A stretch of DNA of 64,000 nucleotides from contig JBFXAZ010000009.1 in NCBI GenBank assembly GCA_050183765.1, positions 15,600 to 79,599 on the forward strand. Reading direction: 5' to 3'. A program made the position numbers and the translations under genes. The notes beneath the pieces were generated by a model, which had not been told where the DNA came from, did not search any database, and saw only the letters and a list, made by a program, of their open reading frames with translations. Every line of letters starts with the position of its first letter. The stretch's first letter is position 1. Source of the DNA: JAFAZJ01 sp050183765 (GTDB lineage Bacteria; Pseudomonadota; Alphaproteobacteria; Reyranellales; Reyranellaceae). Positions 27,575 through 37,425 of this stretch are shown here, piece after piece.

Positions 27575-27583
27575 GCCTTCTTG

Positions 27584-27735
27584 CTTCTCCCCGCGCAGGC
27601 GGGGAGAAGGTGCCGAGCGACAGCGAGGCGGATGAGGGGCTTCGCGGCCTCTCAACGCCGACGTGCTCGTTGAACCGTCTCGAAGCCTCTCATCCGCCCT
27701 TCGGGCACCTTCTCCCCGCCTGCGCGGGGAGAAGG
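27584..27735. repeat. Dispersed composite inverted repeat, family B copy 2
   Basis: About 152 bases with end hairpins CTTCTCCCCGC..GCGGGGAGAAG and inner arms GGCGGATGAGGGGCTTCGCG / CGAAGCCTCTCATCCGCC around a variable centre. It occupies the gap between the convergent Bug receptor gene and nth, so it could end both transcripts. Confidence 0.85.
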
Positions 27736-27741
27736 AAGAGC

Positions 27742-28389
27742 TCACTCCACCGTCGTCTTGCCCTTGAAGAGGTAGAGATCGCGCACGACGCAGGCCGGGC
27801 AGTCGGGCTTGCGCGCCTTGCAGACGTAGCGGCCGTGCAGGATCAGCCAGTGGTGCGCATGCTGGAGGAACTCCGCCGGCGTGCGCTTGAGCAGCTTGAG
27901 CTCGACCTCCAGCGGCGTCTTGCCCGGTGCCAGGCCGGTGCGGTTGCCGACCCGGAAGACATGCGTGTCGACGGCGATGGTCGGCTCGCCGAAGGCGATG
28001 TTGCGCACCACGTTGGCGGTCTTGCGGCCGACGCCGGGCAGCGCCTCCAGCGCTTCGCGGTCCCTGGGCACCTGCCCGCCGTGCTGCTCGATCAGGATCC
28101 TCGACAGGGCGATGACGTTCTTCGCCTTGCCGCGATAGAGCCCGATGGTCTTGATATGGCCGATCAGCTTCGCCTCGCCCAGCGCCAGCATCTGCGCCGG
28201 CGTATGGACGATCTTGAACAGTTCCCTGGTGGCGCGGTTGACACCGACATCGGTGGCCTGGGCTGAGAGAACGACGGCGACCAGCAGCTGGTAGACGTTG
28301 CCGCTTTCCAGCTCGCCCTTGGGCTCGGGCATGGCGGCGCGCAGCCGGCTGTAGAAGTCGTGGATCGCGGCGGGCTTGAGCTGCGGCAT
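27742..28389 (-). CDS. nth: Endonuclease III with one Fe-S cysteine replaced by Tyr
   Basis: A 215-residue DNA glycosylase/AP lyase that removes oxidised pyrimidines. The helix-hairpin-helix 'LPGVGRKTANVV' with catalytic Lys123 and the catalytic Asp141 in 'VDTHVFRV' are intact. The C-terminal 4Fe-4S loop normally reads C-x6-C-x2-C-x5-C; here Cys190, Cys197 and Cys200 are present but the fourth position is Tyr206 (codon TAC, plus-strand 27772-27774). The start at 28389 gives the family length. The divergent neighbour is a DUF2244 gene, a frequent pairing. Activity is probably kept, but cluster binding may be altered. Confidence 0.92.
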   Translation of the reverse strand: MPQLKPAAIHDFYSRLRAAMPEPKGELESGNVYQLLVAVVLSAQATDVGVNRATRELFKIVHTPAQMLALGEAKLIGHIKTIGLYRGKAKNVIALSRILIEQHGGQVPRDREALEALPGVGRKTANVVRNIAFGEPTIAVDTHVFRVGNRTGLAPGKTPLEVELKLLKRTPAEFLQHAHHWLILHGRYVCKARKPDCPACVVRDLYLFKGKTTVE

Positions 28390-28446
28390 GCGGGCACGGC
28401 CTGTTGGTACTTGGCGCGCCCCCGGACGCGCCCCTAATCTGTAGCC

Positions 28447-28947
28447 ATGTCCGAGCCGGTCCCTCAAGCCGTCCATTTCGACGCCACGCTGCTGCCGCAC
28501 CGCAGCCTGCCGCGCGAGGGCTTCCATGCGCTGATCGCCGTCCTGGTCGCCGCCAACCTGGTCATCGGCCTGCCGCTGTTCCTGCTCGGCGCCTGGCCGG
28601 TGATCGGCTTCATGGGGCTGGATGTCGCGCTGGTCGCCTTCCTGTTCCGGCTCAACTACAAGAGCGGCCGGCTGTCGGAGACGCTCAGGCTGACCGATAC
28701 CGACCTGATCGTCACCCGCATCGATCCCGAAGGCGTGGTCGAGGAATCGCGGCTGGAGGCGGCCTGGCTGCGCGTCGACATGGACGACCCGCCGCAGCAC
28801 GAGAGCCGCCTGACCCTGATCTCGCGCGGCACCCGCCTGGTCGTCGGCCGCTTCCTGACGCCCGAGGAGCGGCTCGAGGTCGCCAAGGAGCTGCGCGCCG
28901 CGCTGGCCCGCAAGGCCTCGCGCCGCTTCGATCACGACTGGGCTTGA
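28447..28947 (+). CDS. DUF2244 domain membrane protein
   Basis: A 166-residue protein with two closely spaced membrane helices (about residues 27-46 and 50-68), then a soluble cytoplasmic domain with 'SGRLSETLRLTDTDLIVTRIDP' and a basic C-terminus. This is the DUF2244 architecture of alphaproteobacteria. The function is unknown in the family. It is divergent from nth (57 bases between starts) and convergent with dapB. Confidence 0.8.
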   Translation: MSEPVPQAVHFDATLLPHRSLPREGFHALIAVLVAANLVIGLPLFLLGAWPVIGFMGLDVALVAFLFRLNYKSGRLSETLRLTDTDLIVTRIDPEGVVEESRLEAAWLRVDMDDPPQHESRLTLISRGTRLVVGRFLTPEERLEVAKELRAALARKASRRFDHDWA

Positions 28948-28993
28948 ACCGTCCGGCGTCGCGCCGCTGGAGCGGCGCGGCCCCAACGCCCGA

Positions 28994-29794
28994 TCAACCC
29001 AGCCCCAGCACGTCCTTCATGGTGTACAGCCCGGGCTTGCGGCCCTCGGTCCACAGCGCGGCCTTCACCGCGCCGTTGGCGTAGATCTCGCGGCTGAAGG
29101 CGCGATGGGTCAGCTCCAGGCGCTCGCCGATGCCGGCGTAGTGCACGGTGTGGAAGCCGACCTCGTCGCCGCCGCGCAGGGTGGCGAACCCGATCTCGCC
29201 CGCCGGCCGCGCGCCGGTATGGCCGTCGCGGCTCTTGCGCCAGACCTCCTCCAGCTTCACCGCGCGGCCGTCGGCGGCGGCGCGGCCCAGCGCCAGCGCG
29301 GTGCCCGAGGGCGCGTCGATCTTGTGGCGGTGGTGCATCTCCAGGATGTCGATGTCGTAGGCCGGATCGAGCAAGCGCGCCGTCTGCTCGACCAGCGCCA
29401 GCAGGATGTTGACGCCCAGCGACATGTTGGCGGCCCACATCACCGGCACCTTCGTCGCGGCCTCGTGCACGGTCTTTGTCTGCGCCGCATCGAGGCCGGT
29501 GGTGCCGATCACCATGGCGACGCCCTTCTGCGCCGCGAGCGCGGCGTGCGCCGCGGTCGCCGCCGGCACGGTGAAGTCGATCACCACCCTGGCCGCGGCG
29601 ATGCCGGCGGCCGCGTCGTCGGTGATCTTCACGCCGACCGCATCGATGCCCGCCAGCTCCCCGGCGTCGCGACCGCGATTGTTGCTGTTCGGCGCCTCGA
29701 TCGCCGCCACCAGCGTCGCGCCCGGCGTCTTGGCGATCTGCCGCACCAGCATCTGGCCCATGCGCCCACCGGCGCCCGTGATCGCGATGTCCAT
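28994..29794 (-). CDS. dapB: 4-hydroxy-tetrahydrodipicolinate reductase
   Basis: A 266-residue cytoplasmic enzyme of the diaminopimelate/lysine pathway. The NAD(P)H-binding loop is 'ITGAGGRMGQML' at the N-terminus. The catalytic and substrate-binding stretch 'MHHRHKIDAPSGTALALG' is intact, as is 'AANMSLGVNILLALV'. The start at 29794 has GGGAGGGAA upstream and gives the family length; the longer frame adds 18 unconserved residues. The next gene is divergent. Confidence 0.96.
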   Translation of the reverse strand: MDIAITGAGGRMGQMLVRQIAKTPGATLVAAIEAPNSNNRGRDAGELAGIDAVGVKITDDAAAGIAAARVVIDFTVPAATAAHAALAAQKGVAMVIGTTGLDAAQTKTVHEAATKVPVMWAANMSLGVNILLALVEQTARLLDPAYDIDILEMHHRHKIDAPSGTALALGRAAADGRAVKLEEVWRKSRDGHTGARPAGEIGFATLRGGDEVGFHTVHYAGIGERLELTHRAFSREIYANGAVKAALWTEGRKPGLYTMKDVLGLG

Positions 29795-29856
29795 CGCTTC
29801 CCTCCCCGATCGAGGTTTCGTTGTATCGTGGATCGCCCCATCGCCCAAGGAGCGCC

Positions 29857-30387
29857 ATGGCCGTCGTCATCCCGGCGATCACCCTGATCTTGATTGTCGG
29901 CATCCTCGGTGTCGTGATCTGGTCGATGGTCAGGCGCCCGAAGCCCGGTGAACCGCCGGCACCGCAGCCCCGCTACGCCACGCCGGAGCAGATCGAGGGC
30001 TATGCCCGCGAGCTGCGCGATCAGCTCGACCGCCGGCCGTTCGGCGAGGCGTTGGTGCGCGACATCTGGCGCAAGCTGATGGCGGCGAAGCCCGACACCG
30101 GCGTGATCTACGAGTATCACCGCGACTTCTGCGGCCAGGGACTGATCCGCACCGCCGAGGGCGTGAAGCTGTGCGACGTCCAGGATGGCGGCCACTCTTT
30201 CGGCACGCCGATCGCCGCGTGGTCCGACGAAGAGAGCTTCGTCGCCTTCTTCGCGCGCCAGTCCGACTACAGCTGCAGCGGCTGGGACGAAGGCGAGCCG
30301 ATGTTCTTCACGACCGACAGCTGGTACCGCAACAACCAGCGGCTCACGCGCGCCGTGCTGGAGCGCTACCTCGCGACGGGCGCGTGA
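29857..30387 (+). CDS. Membrane-anchored protein of unknown function
   Basis: A 176-residue protein not recognised as a named family. It has one N-terminal helix (about residues 3-24), a short basic and proline-rich linker ('RRPKPGEPPAPQPRY'), then a soluble domain with three Cys residues ('HRDFCGQGL', 'VKLCDVQDGG', 'DYSCSGWDEGEP') and many aromatic residues. The Cys spacing could allow a disulfide if the domain is periplasmic. AAGGAG precedes the ATG at 29857. Its 3' end overlaps the convergent tag gene by 44 bases. Confidence 0.75.
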   Translation: MAVVIPAITLILIVGILGVVIWSMVRRPKPGEPPAPQPRYATPEQIEGYARELRDQLDRRPFGEALVRDIWRKLMAAKPDTGVIYEYHRDFCGQGLIRTAEGVKLCDVQDGGHSFGTPIAAWSDEESFVAFFARQSDYSCSGWDEGEPMFFTTDSWYRNNQRLTRAVLERYLATGA

Positions 30388-30967
30388 CGCAGTGGCAGCC
30401 CGCGACATGGTCGTCGACCATGCCGGTGGCCTGCATGAAGGCGTAGCAGATGGTCGAGCCGACGAAGCGGAAACCCAATTTCATCAGCGCCTTCGACATC
30501 GCCGCACTCTCGGCCGTCTGCGCCGGCACGTCCTTCAGCGTCTTCGGCCGCCGCACCAGCGGCTTGCCGCCGGTGAACGACCACAGGAAGGCGACGGGAT
30601 CCTCGCGCTCGGCCAATGACAGCCAGGCCTTGGCGTTGCCGACCGAGGCCTCGATCTTGCCGCGATGGCGCACGATGCCGGGATCGGCGGTCAGCCGGTC
30701 GAGCTTCTTCGGCGTGTAGCGCGCGATCCTGGCTGGATCGAAGCCGTCATAGACCTTGCGGTAGTGCTCGCGCTTGCGCAGCACGGTGATCCAGCTCAGG
30801 CCCGCCTGGCAGCCCTCGAGGATCAAGAGCTCGAACAGCGCCTGCGGATCGCGATGCGGGCGACCCCACTCGGTATCGTGATAGGCGCGATAGAGCGGAT
30901 CGTCGCTCACCCATCCGCAGCGCGGCTTGCCGTCGTCCGATGTGACGACGTCGTGCTTCCAGACCAT
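30344..30967 (-). CDS. tag: DNA-3-methyladenine glycosylase I
   Basis: A 207-residue base-excision repair enzyme that removes 3-methyladenine. The zinc-binding residues of the family are visible: the Cys in 'PRCGWVSDDPLYRAYHDTEWG' near the N-terminus with the His in 'YHDTEWG', and the C-terminal 'VDDHVAGCHC'. Between them 'ILEGCQAGLSWITVLRKRE' is the base-pocket segment. The start at 30967 gives 'MVWKHDVVTSDDGKPRCGW'. The last 44 bases overlap the convergent membrane-protein gene, giving a basic tail 'RPSRGSAPARRA'. Confidence 0.93.
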   Translation of the reverse strand: MVWKHDVVTSDDGKPRCGWVSDDPLYRAYHDTEWGRPHRDPQALFELLILEGCQAGLSWITVLRKREHYRKVYDGFDPARIARYTPKKLDRLTADPGIVRHRGKIEASVGNAKAWLSLAEREDPVAFLWSFTGGKPLVRRPKTLKDVPAQTAESAAMSKALMKLGFRFVGSTICYAFMQATGMVDDHVAGCHCVTRPSRGSAPARRA

Positions 30968-31043
30968 GGCGCGACGATGCGGCGGCGGCGATCGCCGATC
31001 AAGGGCCGTGATATCGTCGCCGCGGGTTCGCATGGGGGACGGC

Positions 31044-31763
31044 ATGACGGGAAAGCTCGCGCAGCTCACATTGTGGAGCGGCGTCGACGAGACGCTGGGC
31101 AACATGGCCATCGGCCATGTGCGCGACAACCTGCTGGCCTTCCTCAAGAACGAGCGCGGCATCCATGCCGAGAGCCTGATGGTGGCGACGGGAGCGCTCG
31201 CCGGGCACGCCGCGCTGCACGCCGCTTTCCAGCTGGCCGCCGGCGAGCCGGCGAAGGCCTCGTTGATGTCCGTCGCGACGCAAGATGGCGGCACCTACTA
31301 TGCCGGCGACACGCTCAATGCCTTCCTGATCCCGGAGAATCCCGAGATCGTCTCGCTGTGGGGCCTGATCGCCGCCCAGGCCGTGGCCGGCGGCGTGCCG
31401 CAGGCGGAGCTGCCGGACTATGTCGAGATCTTCCGGCGCGCGGCCGCCACGCTGGGCTCGCCGGCATTCGGCCAGGTCGAGATCGGCGAGGACCACACGC
31501 CGTCGGGCACGCCGCGGCAGTTCCTCGACGCCTTCTGGCCGGCGATCCGTCACCTCCTGGGCTGGTCGAACCCGACGCTCGACAATGGCCGCACCCTGCC
31601 GACGCGCTACTGGCCGTACGTGCTGGGCATGGTCGCGCGGCAGTACATCGGCATGACCACGGACGTCCTCGACCCGCGCCTCTCGCTGCGGCTGATCATG
31701 GAGGCGGCGGTTCCGATGTCGAAGGTCGATCCGAAAACGGTGCCGCAGGAATTCAAGGCCTGA
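31044..31763 (+). CDS. Conserved-looking protein of unknown function
   Basis: A 239-residue soluble protein that I do not recognise. It has a helical N-terminal part ('NMAIGHVRDNLLAFLKNERG'), an Ala-rich centre, and a C-terminal part with aromatic clusters ('LLGWSNPTLDNGRTLPTRYWPYVLGMVARQYIG'). No signal peptide, no metal motif and only short hydrophobic stretches are seen. ATG 31044 is preferred because GGGGGAC precedes it; ATG 31032 is possible. It is divergent from tag and its end overlaps the convergent DUF3303 gene by 11 bases. Confidence 0.7.
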   Translation: MTGKLAQLTLWSGVDETLGNMAIGHVRDNLLAFLKNERGIHAESLMVATGALAGHAALHAAFQLAAGEPAKASLMSVATQDGGTYYAGDTLNAFLIPENPEIVSLWGLIAAQAVAGGVPQAELPDYVEIFRRAAATLGSPAFGQVEIGEDHTPSGTPRQFLDAFWPAIRHLLGWSNPTLDNGRTLPTRYWPYVLGMVARQYIGMTTDVLDPRLSLRLIMEAAVPMSKVDPKTVPQEFKA

Positions 31764-32055
31764 CCGCGGGATCGGGCCTGTCGAGCCATGGCGCGACAAC
31801 CGCGCGCGTCTCGGCGCTGGGCACCACCGGCACGAACTCCAGCGACACGCCGTAGCCGCGCCAGGACAGCACCCATTCCTGGAACAGCCGGGGATCGCCG
31901 CAGCGCATGAGCTGGAAGCAGCGGGAGAAGTTCGGCTCGACCCAGCTGTCGACGTATTCCAGCCCGTCGGGCAGTGAGCGACCGGCCTCGCGCAGGCGGC
32001 GGTAGATCGGCACCATGTCGTTGTCGCGAAAGCGCTCGATGACCATGAACAGCAT
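31753..32055 (-). CDS. DUF3303-like small protein
   Basis: A 100-residue protein beginning 'MLFMVIERFRDNDMVPIYRR' and with 'LEYVDSWVEPNFSRCFQLM', the pattern of the DUF3303 family of small, probably dimeric ferredoxin-fold proteins. The function is unknown. It starts three bases after the upstream DUF6614-like gene, so the two form an operon. Confidence 0.75.
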   Translation of the reverse strand: MLFMVIERFRDNDMVPIYRRLREAGRSLPDGLEYVDSWVEPNFSRCFQLMRCGDPRLFQEWVLSWRGYGVSLEFVPVVPSAETRAVVAPWLDRPDPAVRP

Positions 32056-32058
32056 GGC

Positions 32059-32409
32059 TCAGAACCTCTCCTGTCCGGCGACGCGATGGGCGTCCGGGAA
32101 ATCACGATAGAGCGCGAAGAGCGTGTCCTTCACCTTGCCGTTGACCGCGTGATGGAAGCCCTCGACCGGATCGGCGCGGGTCGAGACGCTGACGAAGGCC
32201 GCGTCGAGCCGCGCCAGGCCGTCGAACTCGAGCGCCAGGTGGAACTCCGGGATGAAGGCCGGGCCGAGCCCCAGCTTGCGCCGCGTCAGTCGCCAAGACG
32301 CGAGATGGCCCGCCGCCTTGAGGTGATCGAGATAGGCGCGGACGGCCTCGGCGAAAGCCATGTCCGACACGCCGTCGCGCAGGTTGAACCAGATGTCGTA
32401 GATATCCAT
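32059..32409 (-). CDS. DUF6614-like small protein
   Basis: A 116-residue soluble protein with 'IYDIWFNLRDGVSDMAFAEA' at the start and 'PVEGFHHAVNGKVKDTLFALYRDFPD' near the end, the pattern I know as DUF6614 (dimeric alpha-beta barrel-like). The function is unknown. It is directly upstream of the DUF3303-like gene and downstream of the broken LuxR gene. The family assignment is from memory of sequence pattern. Confidence 0.65.
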   Translation of the reverse strand: MDIYDIWFNLRDGVSDMAFAEAVRAYLDHLKAAGHLASWRLTRRKLGLGPAFIPEFHLALEFDGLARLDAAFVSVSTRADPVEGFHHAVNGKVKDTLFALYRDFPDAHRVAGQERF

Positions 32410-32449
32410 CGCCGCAGCGTGGACGCGGCCGCGCCCGCCGTCTGTCCCC

Positions 32450-33154
32450 TCAGCGGGCGACGCGCCGGCGCAGCCCGGCGCGCGAGGCGACGCCGAGCTT
32501 CAGGTAGGCGCGCCTTCGATAGGTCACGACGGTGTGCAGCGACAGGTCGAGCTGGTCGGCGATGTAGAGCTCGGGCACGTCGTCGAGGATCATCAGGCAG
32601 ACGTCGATCTCGCGCGGCGACAGGCCGTTCAAGGCCATCGTCTCGCGCGCGATGGCGAAGGGATCGACGCGGCGCAGCACGCGGTGGCGATCGACCAGCG
32701 CGCCGAGGATCGGCGCCTGGTCGCCGAGCCAGCCGCGCGCGGTTTCGGCGAAGGACTCGCCGCGGCGGTAGAGGTTGATGTGATAGCGCCCGCCACCCGC
32801 GACGGTCGACAGCGCAAGCCTGTCGGTGATGTCGAGGCCGTCGTAGAAGAAGCGGCGATAGGCGCGCCGGCGCAGGCTGCCGGGCGACAGCCGGGTGACG
32901 CTGTCGGATCGCGCGCGCAGCCCGTCGCGGCAGGGATCCTCGCGCCATGCCGCGCGCAGGTATCGCTCGATTCGCGGCGTCACCGCGGGACCGGCCAGGA
33001 TGCCGCCGCGCTACACGCTGTCGAGGGGCACGCCGTCGTCGACCGCGTAGACGACGCAGAGATCGGCGCCGGTGGCGGCGCGGCAGAAATCGCTGAAAGC
33101 GGCGGGAAAACCGGCCTCGCCCAATGCGCTCAAGGCTGTCGCGAGCGCGGTCAT
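32450..33154 (-). pseudogene. LuxR-type transcriptional regulator broken by an amber codon
   Basis: The intact 3' part (from a GTG at 32983) encodes 177 residues ending in a LuxR helix-turn-helix with 'LSPREIDVCLMILDDVPELYIADQLDLSLHTVVTYRRRAYLKLGV'. In the same frame an ATG at 33154 opens 47 more residues ('MTALATALSALGEAGFPAAF...', with 'FCRAATGADLCVVYAVDDG') typical of the N-terminus of such regulators, then TAG at 33013-33011, then open sequence into the annotated part. So one nonsense codon at position 48 of about 235 splits the gene. Either it is a pseudogene or only the C-terminal part is made. It lies 25 bases after dnaJ. Confidence 0.7.
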
Positions 33155-33179
33155 CGGCAGAGCGGGCCCGGCGGCGCGA

Positions 33180-34310
33180 TCAGTCGTCGCCGCCGAACAT
33201 CTCCTTCACCTTGTTGAAGAAGCCCTCGGACTCCGGAGACGTGCCGCCGTCCTTGCCGGCCGCCTCGAACTCCTTGAGCAGCTCCTTCTGCTTGGCTGTG
33301 AGGTTCACCGGCGTCTCGACCACGGTCTCGATGTAGAGGTCGCCCTTCTGGGTCGAGCGCAGGACGGGCATGCCCTTGCCGCGCAACCGGAACTGGTGGC
33401 TCGACTGGGTGCCGGGCGGGATCGAGATGCGCGCCGTCTTGCCGTCCAGGGTGGGCACCTCGATGTGCCCGCCCAGGGTGGCGGTGACCATGCTGATCGG
33501 CGCGCGGCACAGCAGGTCGGCGCCGTCGCGCTCGAACATCTTGTGCTTGCGCACGCTCAGGAAGACGTAGAGGTCGCCCGGCGGGCCGCCGCGCGCGCCG
33601 GCCTCGCCCTCGCCGCTCAGCCGGATGCGCGTACCGTCCTCGACGCCCTGCGGGATCTTGACCTGCAGGGTCTTGTCCTTGCGCACGCGGCCGGCGCCGT
33701 TGCAGGCGCGGCACGGCTTCTCGATCTTCTGGCCCGCGCCGTGGCAGGTCGGGCAGGTGCGCTCCACGGTGAAGAAGCCCTGCTGCATGCGCACGCGGCC
33801 GCGGCCCTGGCAGGTCGGGCAGGTCACCGGCTTGGAGCCGGGCTCGGCGCCGCTGCCGCTGCAAGCCTCGCAGGTTACGGAGCTGGGCGCGCGCACGTTC
33901 GCCTCGGCGCCGGCATAGGCCTCCTCGAGCGAGATCTCGAGGTTGTAGCGCAGGTCGGCGCCGCGGCCCGGGCCGGAGCGCTGGCCGGCGCCCATGTTGC
34001 CGAACATCTGCTCGAAGATGTCGGCGAAGCCGCCGCTGAAATCGAACCCGCCGGGGCCACCCGGGCCGCCCGGTCCGTTGGAATTGCCGTCGAAGGCCGC
34101 CGGACCGTAGCGGTCGTAGGCGGCACGCTTCTGATCGTCCTTCAGGACGTCGTAGGCGTGGTTGATCTCCTTGAACTTCTTCTCGGCGTCCTTGTCGCCC
34201 GGATTGCGGTCCGGGTGATACTTCATCGCCAGCTTGCGGTAGGCCTTCTTCAGGTCATCCGCGCTGGCGGTACGGCTGGCGCCGAGCAGTTCGTAGTAGT
34301 CCTGAGCCAT
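33180..34310 (-). CDS. dnaJ: Chaperone protein DnaJ
   Basis: A 376-residue co-chaperone of DnaK. The J domain (residues 3-70) has 'KYHPDRNPGD' with the HPD motif. A Gly/Phe-rich region follows (about 75-125), then the zinc domain with all four CxxCxGxG repeats ('CEACSGSG', 'CPTCQGRG', 'CPTCHGAG', 'CRACNGAG') and the C-terminal client-binding domains. The start is ATG 34310 preceded by an in-frame GTG at 34313. It is 112 bases downstream of dnaK on the same strand. Confidence 0.97.
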   Translation of the reverse strand: MAQDYYELLGASRTASADDLKKAYRKLAMKYHPDRNPGDKDAEKKFKEINHAYDVLKDDQKRAAYDRYGPAAFDGNSNGPGGPGGPGGFDFSGGFADIFEQMFGNMGAGQRSGPGRGADLRYNLEISLEEAYAGAEANVRAPSSVTCEACSGSGAEPGSKPVTCPTCQGRGRVRMQQGFFTVERTCPTCHGAGQKIEKPCRACNGAGRVRKDKTLQVKIPQGVEDGTRIRLSGEGEAGARGGPPGDLYVFLSVRKHKMFERDGADLLCRAPISMVTATLGGHIEVPTLDGKTARISIPPGTQSSHQFRLRGKGMPVLRSTQKGDLYIETVVETPVNLTAKQKELLKEFEAAGKDGGTSPESEGFFNKVKEMFGGDD

Positions 34311-34367
34311 CACGCGAATCCGCGGCCGCCGCGGGCCACCACTGCTTCAAGGTCCGCAAAACGCGAA

Positions 34368-34403
34368 CGCCCCCACCCACGGCTGATAGCATGGATGGGG
34401 GCG
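34368..34403 (-). other. Stem-loop between dnaK and dnaJ
   Basis: CGCCCCCACCCA and TGGATGGGGGCG form a 12-base stem with one mismatch and a 12-base loop; on the minus strand TTCGCGTTTTG follows. It may act as a partial terminator that lowers dnaJ output relative to dnaK, as often seen in this operon. Confidence 0.5.
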
Positions 34404-34422
34404 ACGATCACGTCCGACCGCC

Positions 34423-36357
<1,935 letters not shown>

Positions 36358-36473
36358 GATTGCCTTGCCTCTCTCTTCAGCGGCGGGCTCCGTTCGGCCC
36401 TGACGGCACCGGAACGTCCCCCTGGAGTTCGGATACAGAGTTCGACGGCAAAAAGCCGCGATTTCCAAAGGGC

Positions 36474-36501
36474 TATATAGTGTCTCCGGACACCCCTGCA
36501 A
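36474..36501 (-). promoter_or_regulatory. dnaK: Candidate dnaK promoter
   Basis: On the minus strand TTGCAG (36501-36496), 16 bases, then TATATA (36479-36474). It would give a 5' leader of about 110 bases. The -10 resembles both the housekeeping and the alphaproteobacterial heat-shock type, and the -35 core GTTG is one base from the heat-shock CTTG. No CIRCE operator is present. Confidence 0.4.
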
Positions 36502-36627
36502 CGGCCCGCGAGGCGCCGGCATACGGCATTTTTGCGCCCGGCCCATGCGAAGCGACGATGTGGCCGATTCCGCGCAGGCCAGTCTGGAAAGCCTCCAGAC
36601 TGGCGAGCGATGCGGCTAGGGTGCGGC

Positions 36628-37404
36628 ATGGCCCGATCTGCCCGTTCCCACCTGCCGCCGCCCTATCTGAAGCGCGCGACCTTGCTGCCGGAGCGGGTCG
36701 AGGACTGGTCGCGCCATCCCTTCGACCTGCCGCTTTTCACCGGCCGTCAATTCGACCTCGCCTTCAGGAGTCCCGTCACGGTGATCGTGGGCGAGAACGG
36801 GGTCGGCAAGTCCACCCTGCTGGAGGCCATCGCCGGCCAGATCGGCTTCGCCATGCAGAGCGGCACGCGCAATTTCCTCTCGCAGGAGGCGCCGCCCGTG
36901 CTGTCGCGCTGCCTGCGCCTGGCCTGGCTGCCGCGCGTCACCCGGGGCTTCTTCCTGCGCGCCGAAAGCTACTTCAACTTCATCACCCAGATGGACGAGC
37001 TCGACCGTGAGCCGGCGCCCGCTCCACGGATCGCCGAGGCCTATGGCGGCCGCTCGCTGCACACCCGCTCGCACGGCGAAGCCTTCCTGGCCTTGTTCGA
37101 GAACCGCTTCGCGGGCGGCCATGGCATCTACATTCTCGACGAGCCCGAGGCGGCGCTCTCGCCGCAGCGCCAGATCCGCTTCCTCAACATCCTGAGCCGC
37201 ATGGAGCGCGCCGGCCAATCGCAGGTCATCATCGCCAGCCACGCTCCCCTGATCATCGGCTATCCGGGCGCCGACCTGCTGATCATGGAGCCCGATGGCA
37301 TCCGGCGCGGACGGCCCGAGGACACCTCGCACTGGCGCGTGGTGCGCGACTACTTCGCCGATCCGGATGGGTTCATGCGTGCCGCCGTGGACACGGCCGA
37401 CTGA
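36628..37404 (+). CDS. Predicted ATPase (COG3910-like, ABC/SMC-type AAA fold)
   Basis: A 258-residue cytoplasmic ATPase. Walker A 'IVGENGVGKSTLLEAIAG' is at about residues 53-70, an ABC-signature-like 'RSHGEAFLALFENRF' at about 150-165, and Walker B 'GIYILDEPEAALSPQRQ' at about 170-186, with a switch His in 'VIIASHAPLI'. There are no membrane segments or partner permease. Relatives are widespread and poorly studied. ATG 36628 gives a conserved-looking start 'MARSARSHLPPPYLKRATLL'; an ATG at 36610 is also in frame. It lies on the plus strand between grpE and dnaK. Confidence 0.82.
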   Translation: MARSARSHLPPPYLKRATLLPERVEDWSRHPFDLPLFTGRQFDLAFRSPVTVIVGENGVGKSTLLEAIAGQIGFAMQSGTRNFLSQEAPPVLSRCLRLAWLPRVTRGFFLRAESYFNFITQMDELDREPAPAPRIAEAYGGRSLHTRSHGEAFLALFENRFAGGHGIYILDEPEAALSPQRQIRFLNILSRMERAGQSQVIIASHAPLIIGYPGADLLIMEPDGIRRGRPEDTSHWRVVRDYFADPDGFMRAAVDTAD

Positions 37405-37425
37405 ACGCCGGTTGCTTGTGGCGAT

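Noticed and set aside
24761..27745. A 994-codon minus-strand frame that seems to fuse a large N-terminal domain to the MetE-like protein
   Set aside because: The upstream two thirds lie antisense to the phosphorylase and Bug receptor genes and look like a codon shadow. The real start at 25777 has a ribosome-binding site.
30344..30387. The 44-base 3' overlap of tag with the convergent membrane-protein gene as a sign of a misassigned gene
   Set aside because: Both frames have clear starts and plausible proteins; short convergent overlaps are common in dense genomes.
33011..33013. Readthrough or recoding at the LuxR amber codon
   Set aside because: The codon is TAG, not TGA; no nearby structure or pyrrolysine system suggests recoding. 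A simple nonsense mutation explains it.
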